Assembly (NCBI GenBank): GCA_020809705.1
Contig: CP085826.1
Coordinates: 2,046,001-2,110,000, forward strand
Reading direction: 5' to 3'
Origin: Calonectria ilicicola
Lineage: Eukaryota; Ascomycota; Sordariomycetes; Hypocreales; Nectriaceae
Length of the DNA: 64,000 nt
Part shown: piece after piece, positions 57,301 through 64,000 of the stretch
Layout: every line of letters starts with the position of its first letter
Position numbering within the stretch: the stretch's first letter is position 1
Position numbers and translations under genes: made by a program
The notes under the pieces: model-generated
Seen by the model: the letters and a program-made list of their open reading frames with translations, nothing else
The model's database searches: none
What the model was told of the DNA's origin: nothing

Positions 57301-57726
57301 TGGAAGGATGAGCCTTTCACAGTAGCGAGCCTTTTAGATACCAACCTGAGCGAGTCATCACCCTTTTTCGCCTACCTCTCGGCTTGTGGGACAAGTCAAA
57401 ACTTGGATAATAAGTCAGTTGATGAAAATCTTCATCTCGTAACCGCATTTCAGCTAGCCGGTTTCAGACACGTAATTGGAACATTATGGGAGGTCAATGA
57501 TAGTGTTTGTGTTGATGTGGCTAGGGAGACATACGAGACGCTCATCGAGGCAGACTTCAGTGATGCATCGGTGAGCAGGGGCCTCCATCGCGCTATCCGA
57601 AAGCTCAGAGATTCATGGCTTTCCACGCAACAGTCTCAGGAAAGAGCTGATAGAAACGTTCACCTGTGCGCTGACATGAAATCTGCTACTCCTTTATGGG
57701 TTCCTTATATTCATTATGGTGTGTAG
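54388..57726 (+). CDS. TPR-CHAT protein (caspase-fold peptidase-like)
   Basis: Single intronless ORF of 1112 residues. The first Met at 54388 is assumed; Met at residue 12 or 16 is also possible. Residues ~25-620 consist of about ten ~50-residue helical repeats with a shared form (NLG..L..RF..TG...DLEEAI...REAV), i.e. TPR-like units. The C-terminal ~300 residues are a CHAT domain, the caspase-HetF-associated peptidase fold. HFSGHGSAY contains His955 and YLSACGTSQ contains Cys1000, matching the catalytic His-Cys dyad, followed by HLVTAFQLAGFRHVIGTLW, typical of the domain. TPR-CHAT proteins act as regulated proteases in bacterial immunity (for example with type III-E CRISPR effectors); fungal members are uncharacterised. 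The TPR part would sense a ligand or partner. Confidence 0.95.
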   Translation: MSPHHQAHATAAMEPSMTELQRCIDLNMEHLQSIPPNSEQYSDGLIELGQMQHIKYTCTKELQDLEQAIQSFRGAIEAIHMSNSYWPQRAVNLAGMCGLKYMCTGDIADLTEGEVVARLAVQATSAGDPAEASRWNILGALLQYKFTRTGAIEHLEESMDLLTRAVGKTPDSSSDKPMRLHNLSVLLGLKFVNMGGNTADLEEAIRMAREAVSGSAIGDPDRSERLMNLGLRLADRFKHTGDLETLEEAIYFNKQSLLWTIQNDPTESERLYNLACFLCYKFERTDSRSDLKEAIAISQNAIQLQPNNIRKGQLLGNLAAFKGKLFFRTGATVYIDDSITIAREAIKVTPENHPDLLDRFANLCEGLQCRFIQAGAITDLKEIVKTLRRALRLIPIGHVRRPRHLGNLSLSLANLCQRTGATEDFREAITLGKEAVEATPTDHVEHPFLLEHLSWVLFRNSQFLRTMEHLNEGMDIIRRSIGLTPRDHPRYPNRLRILVLYLKADFLNTKNMDSLNEAIDLAKTAINAFPKDQPMRGYAMNNRSSVLCFRYNCSRGEADLIESKSLLQETLNSTTYPIDSRVSAGLELLANAHVFGLDSKGYSIAKATINLVPLLFPFALSPADKKHLLSDIAGLASNAASIALNSGEAAILAIELLETGRGVLASSIQDIRADISSLQKEHPTMAEEFRRLRQLLDTPSQDFASFDDGADLLPQNTGDDRFSASAQMYALLSEIRKTDGFEAFLLPPTEIDMCKAANLGPIVIINVSPHRCDAFIIQQSGIMNKGLEKLSQEAIISRFHERGSVDTLCWLWDVVVGPILGFLGFNNTPTVDPWPHMWWIPTGPLSGFPLHAAGNYLDSPCVNALDRVVSSYALSIKSIVTTRQQRYQTSSIKRVTLVEMSQTPGQAPLPHVFDEVNTVQKICVDNGLPVHRPQPCKSKTMNALKSSQFFHFSGHGSAYVDPLQSRLYLEDWKDEPFTVASLLDTNLSESSPFFAYLSACGTSQNLDNKSVDENLHLVTAFQLAGFRHVIGTLWEVNDSVCVDVARETYETLIEADFSDASVSRGLHRAIRKLRDSWLSTQQSQERADRNVHLCADMKSATPLWVPYIHYGV

Positions 57727-59164
57727 TGTATCTTGCAGGACAGTGACGCACGGTTGTTATTATTTTGTGTCATTTTGTCAGTCTAGTTGAGTCCAAATAG
57801 ATAACATGCTAGGATAACTAGAGACAGGAGCTAGCTACAAGGGCGGTAGATACAAATAGGATCTAACAATAGCCCTTTGGACTTTTCTCCCTGGCCAACC
57901 AAAATCAATCTGTGTTAATGTACTTGTGAAAACTGATATCGTTGTGCTTAATAGGCTTTACACCGCCAAGATCGTGAATCTCGTTCTTGTAATATTTAAG
58001 CAATATAGTATTCTACCTGTATGATTTTCTTGAGTCATCTCCAACTGAAGGTCATGGCATGACAAATGATGGTATTGGAAACTCTTCTGCCAAGCCAAGG
58101 ATGCTACATATATATCACGGAGGAAAGGAGTACACTGAAATACGATGCCTATTTAGTCACCGCTTTGTAGCTAGCCTCGTTGAGAGAGACCTTGTGGTGT
58201 CCAATGGGCTAGCCCGTCCGTCGAATAATATTTACATACATTAAATCCTTTTGGGATATCATGCATTTTAAGGGTCTAGCCTATGGCCATAATACGGCGT
58301 GTTTGATATAAACTCTAACGGCTTTAGAGCCAATGGATAATATAATTTGTGAATAAATATACAAACGTGACATATGCGGCCACCATTGGAAGGAAACACC
58401 TGCGCCTGCTTCTCACCGAGCATAATCATTACAATATGGGTTTGAAGACCTAATTAAAGACACCACATGGCCCTTGGAGATAATAGGAATCGGTCGCCAT
58501 TTGTGCGCTATAGTTCTCAATGTATCGCTGTCCATTTATTGCTGCAACTGGGAGGACCGGGATTGATATTATATACCCAATACCTCTGGTAGCTTGGACT
58601 GGTAAAAGAGAAATAGGTATATGTAACGGCTGTGCTGTTGACCGCTGTACCATAGGGCAAAAGATTGGTCAATAACTGCTATTGCGGCAATTATCGCAGC
58701 ACCCAACAGCATCTAAGAGCCCTGTAAGCCCTGTGCCCGCGGGCCAGGTCATAACAATATCTATAAGGGCTATAAAATAGGCAGTATTGGTAGGTCTTTA
58801 AAAAGCTAGTATAAGGTCAACCAAATTAATTAAAACCTTCAACTTATCCCCTATGATCTTCCCTGTGAGACACGAATGTCCCCCCCTTCCAAAGGGGATC
58901 TTGTAGTGATATGTGGTGACAGGCCTTAAGCTATCGGACTCGTTCTGAAAAGAGAAAGATGGTCCGTTGGAGTTTATGGTTTCGTTTTAACCCTGGCGGA
59001 GCTGGAGAGTCTAGACTACAATCTAACTTTCTACAAAGGCCGAAAAAGTGCAAAAGCGAGCCATCCAGCCGATTCAACCGATTCACTGAAACCCAACCAA
59101 TAATACTTGTCCATGCAACTCTTTGGCGCCGTGGCATTCGGCCTAGAGGCTTCTCATCCATGCA
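57727..59164. other. Intergenic, no supported gene
   Basis: 1.4 kb. An open frame at 58959-59192 could hold upstream exons of the CorA-like gene (a GTATAA donor and an AATCGCAG acceptor occur near 59188-59214), but its protein is unrecognised. Confidence 0.4.
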
Positions 59165-59799
59165 TTGGCGGCCAAATCCATCAGAGGTATAATGCTTAGT
59201 AGCCAATCGCAGGGGCTAAGCACTATCCAAAAATTCATGCAAGAAGCTGCTTTTGGATTGCAACGCGTCCTCAACCCCATTTGTCCCAATGGTAACGCAA
59301 GTGCGATGGAAAACATTGGGCTCCGCGCTCAGGCGTTTGAGAAGAGGCTGCAGAGCGAAATAACACTGGTATTCAAATTGTCCACTCCCTCTGAAACAAC
59401 CTGGAAGACCCATCTAACTTGACCAAGGCATCTTATCTCCCTGCCGTAGCGGACCAAAGAGATGGGAAAGACCTGAACCAAATCGTGCCATGGGCCACAG
59501 TTTTGTTCCTTCCCGCGTCTTTTGTCTCGGTGAGTGAAATCACATTTCTATGAAGTGCTGCAACTAATTCCTAATGATAGAGTATGTTCGGTATGAATTT
59601 CTTCGACTATAGGGAGAAAAGGATAGAAACATCTCACCAAATATGGATATTTGTGGTCTCAACTCTCATTGCCACGGTTGTAATTCTAACCATCTGGACC
59701 TTCCAGGAGTGGTTAATCGAGTTTTTCTTTGTTATTAAAGCAAATGCACTACATAGCCTAAGTAAAGGGCGGGTGTGGTTAATGCGTCCGAGGATATAA
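59165..59799 (+). CDS. Short CorA-like membrane protein with GMN motif
   Basis: Three exons (59165-59368, 59428-59529, 59581-59799) joined in phase 0, 174 residues. The first intron has CTAAC nine nt before its AG, and its removal eliminates the apparent stop. After a charged helix (AQAFEKRLQSEITL) come a hydrophobic segment WATVLFLPASFVS ending in SMFGMNFF, then a second helix IWIFVVSTLIATVVILTIW. The FGMN tetrad after the first helix is the selectivity signature (Y/F-G-M-N) of CorA-type divalent-cation channels. The soluble N-terminal domain of full CorA proteins (>300 residues) is missing, so this is a truncated or fragmentary member, unless exons further upstream were missed. Confidence 0.55.
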
Positions 59800-60226
59800 T
59801 GGAAAGATTTCAGAGCTAATTACATTAGGAAGGAGGACACGAACATGGAAATGGCCGTGAGACCTCCTGTCTAATTTTCTTGTTCTGAATAGTAGATACG
59901 CCACTAGGGGTTGCTCAGGCACGAATACATATTGAATTCGTTCTTGTTGGAATATCCACATAATCTTATGGTTATATCATATTTACGATCATATTGTGAT
60001 TATGCGCTTGTTATGCATCGTATCAAGTAATAATGCGCACCTCCAAAAGATATTGCTTGACCCACCATGGCGCCTAAGTTTAGGCAGCAAGGTACCATTT
60101 TTATGAATTAGCTACCACCACTCCACCGCAAGCGGTGAGACACGCATCTTATACTGAGCATCCATGACTTTCCAACACGATCATTCCACATCGTTGAGTT
60201 GTATCCAGGTTCAAATCCCGCCCTCA
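59800..60226. other. Intergenic, nothing recognised
   Basis: 427 bp. An extended frame from ATG 60164 exists for the next gene but adds a non-conserved leader. Confidence 0.45.
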
Positions 60227-61609
60227 ATGTCATCAACAAACAATATACTTTCTCTCCCCAATGAGCTTATTGCCAGCGTAGCCACCCATCTATCTCCACA
60301 CGGGCTCGTGCAATTGGCCAAAACATGCAAGCAGATGAATGTGATTGTTGAACCTCTTCTCTGGGCTGATGTCGAGCTTCACACATCAGGGTATCACGAG
60401 TCTGCAGTCGAATTAAACGATCCCCCGCCATTTTTACCGCCGTCTCAGCGACGCTGTATAGAGAATAAGTGCAATAGTAGTATTGTATCCAAGAATAAAT
60501 CAGAGGACTTTTTTACTCTGTTGCAATACTACCAAGCTCATGATGAGAACCGATTGATGCAATTGGCTTCTAGGGTTCGAACTCTCTGCAGTGTCATCGT
60601 TCCTTATTGGCGCTACGAAAGATATCTTAATAGGGAAGAGAGGTCAGAGTATGCACAGGTTTGGACTGTGTTGCCTTACTTTATAAACCTGGAGGCCCTG
60701 GAACTCTATGGACCAGGTGTCGAGTACGCCTATGACGAAGAAGATGATCCAGATACCCTCAGCCCAACCATCAGCAATCTTCGCTTTGCGAAACTCTCAG
60801 GGTACATCCCCCACGCTGTCGCGAGTTGGGTCATCTCATCTGGCACGAAGCTTGAGCGCCTAGAGCTTGCTATGCTCGACCGTCAAATTTCCAGTAACCT
60901 GTGCGATCCTCCAGATTTCGCGCCCTTACCCGAAGAGCGAACAAACGGCGACTTCTCAGATGCCGAATCTGACTACGGCAGTCTATACGGCGATGCGATA
61001 ATCCCAAGACCTCTTGGTGGCTTTTTAGATAATCACAACAGCACCAAACTTTCAATGCCAAGATTGCGACATCTATACCTGGGTCAACCATCTAAAGGAT
61101 CCTATGTCCATGACTATCCCGAATATAGCTGGTCATCCCGAGCCGCAAAGAATGCGCTGGAGGATTGGCGCACGATCCTCCTGGCCTCGGGCAAGACGCT
61201 GGAAACACTAGTCCTGGAACAGAGGGTGGGTGCCGAAGAGACCGAGGCCGACGGGTTGGGAGAAGGCGAATTCATCCAGCAATTTGTTGGGGGGGCTGGA
61301 AGTCAAGACTTGGTGAATTGCCTAGAGCGTTTGTTGACGGATGGCAAGCTCTCAGCCCTTGCCCAAGTCTACCTCTATGGTATTGCTGTTGGAGAGAGCG
61401 TGGGGGGGACACCATCAAATGACGTTCCTGGTGGTCACTTCATGCTGCTCTTAAAAGAGCGGAACATTACATGTGAAGCCAGGCTTGGCAAGTGGTGTTC
61501 TTTTGAATCAAGTTCCGGACACGCCGATTGGTCTCGGTGGTTTGGGCATGACGAAGATTACGATGATGGCGCTAGTGTGAAATGGGACACTGTTCTTGCA
61601 AGTGTTTAA
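60227..61609 (+). CDS. F-box protein
   Basis: Single exon, 460 residues from ATG 60227. An in-frame ATG at 60164 would add 21 residues. The start ILSLPNELIASVATHL then LVQLAKTCKQMNVIVEPLLW is a clear F-box, so the protein probably links a target to an SCF ubiquitin ligase through Skp1. The remainder contains leucine-rich-like segments (FINLEALELYG, ISNLRFAKLSGYI, TKLERLELAML, MPRLRHLYLG, SGKTLETLVLEQRV) suggesting a degenerate LRR-type target-binding region, the common architecture in ascomycetes. It converges with the next gene. Confidence 0.9.
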   Translation: MSSTNNILSLPNELIASVATHLSPHGLVQLAKTCKQMNVIVEPLLWADVELHTSGYHESAVELNDPPPFLPPSQRRCIENKCNSSIVSKNKSEDFFTLLQYYQAHDENRLMQLASRVRTLCSVIVPYWRYERYLNREERSEYAQVWTVLPYFINLEALELYGPGVEYAYDEEDDPDTLSPTISNLRFAKLSGYIPHAVASWVISSGTKLERLELAMLDRQISSNLCDPPDFAPLPEERTNGDFSDAESDYGSLYGDAIIPRPLGGFLDNHNSTKLSMPRLRHLYLGQPSKGSYVHDYPEYSWSSRAAKNALEDWRTILLASGKTLETLVLEQRVGAEETEADGLGEGEFIQQFVGGAGSQDLVNCLERLLTDGKLSALAQVYLYGIAVGESVGGTPSNDVPGGHFMLLLKERNITCEARLGKWCSFESSSGHADWSRWFGHDEDYDDGASVKWDTVLASV

Positions 61610-61764
61610 TCTGTACACCTCATGAGTAGATTTAGCATGATTCTCAAATATGAAAGACAGACCTTGGAGAGTATATAGCTAAATCTCCACCAAAAGAAGA
61701 AAAAACATCATTACGGAACTTTTTATTAAAATTTCATGTCTAATTTATTCCCATAAAAGCATAG

Positions 61765-63580
61765 CTAGCAGTAGCGATATCTCTTCTCCCCCAGGTTGTA
61801 TAGTTTGTGGCGATGCCAGTCATAGTCCACTTTGGGCAAAGTCAGCCTCAGCGTTTCGACCGTGGGGGAGAATAATAACTTACTTCCTTGATCGAGATGC
61901 ACGTCCTCAATGGGCATGTGAATCCAATATCCTCGACGTTTCGTTCCATTAATTATTTGGTGTTCCGCTCCATCGCCATCCTCGTCATCGTGAGGGATTT
62001 CTCTCCAACATTTCAAGCCTTCAATGTCCGCTCGTTGAGGCTTTGTCTTCTCAATGCCTTGCTCTTCAATGAGCTTCAAATCAATCATCTCATACCAGTC
62101 CCACTTCGAGCACGATACTGTAACTTCAGTGCTTGGCGGAACAATTCTCTTGAGAAGGCGATCTATTGTTGGTAAAGTGTAATGGTGGAGTTTTTCAGCA
62201 AGGAGTGCTTTACTCTCATACGGCCAAATAAGCCCAGTCGCTTCGTCAATGTCTCCATAGACAAGCCTTCTAAAGGAAATTCGAAGGTAAAGAAGTGAAG
62301 GGAAAATGGGATCCAAATGAGCGTTTTGAACATCCTCGTCAGTTTGTTGAGGACTGAGAAATCCTAAACTGAGAGGTAGCTCTTTTGGTTTCCAAACAAG
62401 CTCGAGAGAGGCCATTTCCGAGAGCCTTTGTTGTGGAATGATGTCCTGGAGGCTGCGTAGAAGAACGGGAGACGCGATGTGAATTGTATTTCTGCTATAC
62501 AAAATATTGGTTCCTTCTACGTAACTGTAATCAAATTTCATTAGCACGTTCATCCACCCACTTTGTTGGTGAGTAAAAGGGGGCAACATACGCATTTCGG
62601 CAAGATAAAATCCAGCCCATAATTCCAATTTGGCATTTCCCCGGCCATTCTCCAGGCCACTCATTGCATAGCCCAGATCCCTTAAGGCAGAGGTCAATGT
62701 CGGGCTCGCGAAAATGCCCCCAGGGATAATTGCGCCGTCTACCCAGAGGCAAATGCGTCCCTCGAGGTGGGTATCGATGGCAGACGCAGCTAAACCATCT
62801 CCACCCCATTTCTCGGGATGTTGCCAGGTGGGAGTCCGCAGCCAGCGTTTTTGAGTGAATCTTTGCGTGGATGGCCCATGACGGATACGGCTTCTCCTCG
62901 ACCAGGTTTAAAGGGTGGGCAAACCGTAAATCCATGTGAATTGTACGATCGCCAAAAGCCATTAATTGAATAGAATAGCGGATTTCGGGCGGAAGGCGAC
63001 TGAAAAACAAGTCGGTGGCTTTCTCCGTCGAGGAAGCCTTTCGGGAGGAAGGGCGGCTAAGAGGGTGACGCGACGCATTTTTCGCTGCCCTTCTCAAAAA
63101 CAAGCGTCGAAAGCCATCATCGCGACGCTTGCGTTCTCGGCGCGCCTTGTGATATGGACCCCACGGAACAACTCGCAGCCAGACAAAATTCGTGATGCCA
63201 TAGAGCTTCGCGATGGTCAGGAAGAGCAGCATGCCGGCCGTGGCCAGAGCTGCCATGGCGAGGTCCGGTGAGGATCTGACAAGACCCCTTCTCCGACTCC
63301 GGGCAATGATCTCTGGCCAGCCATCCCAGAACTCGGTCATCTCATCCCGAATGGACAGCGTCGGCCACTGGTACTCACTGGCGGTCATGATGGATGATTT
63401 GGGAGGGCATACCGAAGACTCCGAGCCTGCCCCGTCGTCGTCGGATTCATGCCGTGATGTTCCGGATTCGATTTGTGAGGAGAAGGTGGAGCTAGATCGG
63501 CATGAGTGGCGTGTGTTCCGCCGCCGGACCCAAATTGCCGCAGCGCCGGTGCAGGGATAATAAAAGGTCATACCATTCAT
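61765..63580 (-). CDS. DUF7730-like fungal protein with possible transmembrane segment
   Basis: Two exons (63580-62592 and 62524-61765) join in phase across a 67-nt intron (donor GTATGTT, acceptor GATTACAG), giving 582 residues. The core begins FFSRLPPEIRYSIQLMAFGDR and contains WFSCVCHRY, CLKGSGLCNEWPGEWPGKC and IGIMGWILSCRNAYVEGTN followed by TIHIASPVLL. These are the conserved blocks of the fungal DUF7730 family, which is F-box-like in style (LPPEIR). A hydrophobic segment at about residues 109-130 (LAMAALATAGMLLFLTIAKL) may anchor it in a membrane. Molecular function unknown. Met at residue 65 is an alternative start. Confidence 0.85.
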
Positions 63581-64000
63581 TCATTGCAAGCCACGACGGG
63601 AGAGCACCAAGGAGGTTTTATATTCAATTAATAGACATATTAAATGGCTTTATTTCTTCATGGGTTATCTATCAAAATTCAATCTCCCAATGCCATCTTC
63701 CTGCTGGCCCTTTCGGACAACTCGCTGCTGCCTCGGTATCATCGGTAAGCAGTCCGTTTAGGCAAAAATCCCATACCGCCATCTGTTTTGAGACAGAAAT
63801 AGAAGCACACGAAGGGCCCACGGTTTTAGGCTTAAAATCTAGGTCTGAATACCTGTCGGATCAGTAAGCATTTTGTTCCGAGCATTTCCATCAACAAGCC
63901 GTCTCCACTTCCTCCCTCATGTCACTGTTTAGGGTAGCTTAGTTATTACAGCATTTCATGCAAATTTTGACGTCAATTGTCGCAGTTGTGATTTAGATAT
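63581..64000. other. Right-edge flank, no supported gene
   Basis: 420 bp containing the promoter of the DUF7730-like gene. An ORF at 63502-63867 (plus) looks antisense and unsupported. Confidence 0.45.

Noticed and set aside
59369..59427. Apparent frameshift and stop in the short CorA-like gene
   Set aside because: A 59-nt intron with a CTAAC branch site nine nt before AG joins the frames in phase 0, so a frameshift is not needed.
60206..60222. B-box-like GGTTCAAATCC upstream of the F-box gene
   Set aside because: No flanking T-stem, anticodon arm or acceptor stem can be formed; it lies in the possible N-terminal leader of the F-box ORF.
1..64000. CRISPR array or prokaryotic defence operon
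   Set aside because: No regularly spaced repeats were seen, and gene structure with spliceosomal introns throughout shows a fungal nuclear genome.

Overview
The window is nuclear DNA of a filamentous ascomycete (Pezizomycotina, possibly Sordariomycetes). The basis is the short introns of about 50-100 nt with CTAAC-type branch sites, the Zn2Cys6 / fungal-specific regulators, the MCT-type and inositol-type MFS carriers, a dispersed 5S rRNA gene, and expanded fungal families (F-box, ankyrin, TPR-CHAT, CorA-like). I cannot name the species. All gene models were assembled by hand from splice signals and reading phase.

Left third (1-23.3 kb): an HxxxDG acyltransferase runs off the left edge, followed by a six-exon tyrosinase (both minus). 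After 3.4 kb with almost no genes come a protein N-terminal amidase-like enzyme with a very long disordered tail, an MCT-type MFS transporter, a GNAT acetyltransferase, a disordered 736-residue protein and a secreted HExxH metalloprotease-like protein (all plus). A 359-bp MITE-like element with 91-bp inverted arms and TA flanks lies at 21.5-21.8 kb.

Middle (23.3-42 kb): a compact, possibly functional group consists of an intronless P450, a divergently transcribed Zn2Cys6 regulator, an NADPH-cytochrome P450 reductase, a second regulator with no visible DNA-binding domain, and an inositol/sugar-type transporter divergent from it. The reductase would supply electrons to the P450, and the regulators and transporter are plausible partners, but only proximity supports that. 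An F-box/ankyrin protein and an amidase-signature hydrolase follow.

Right third (42-64 kb) looks accessory: long AT-rich gaps, a membrane-protein gene with a broken 5' part, two secreted enzymes (SGNH esterase and metallo-beta-lactamase fold), a short telomere-like tract, a divergent 5S rRNA gene with compensated helices, a 1112-residue TPR-CHAT caspase-fold protein, a short CorA-like membrane protein with a GMN motif, an F-box protein and a DUF7730-like protein. The TPR-CHAT gene and its neighbours are the best candidates for an undescribed system.
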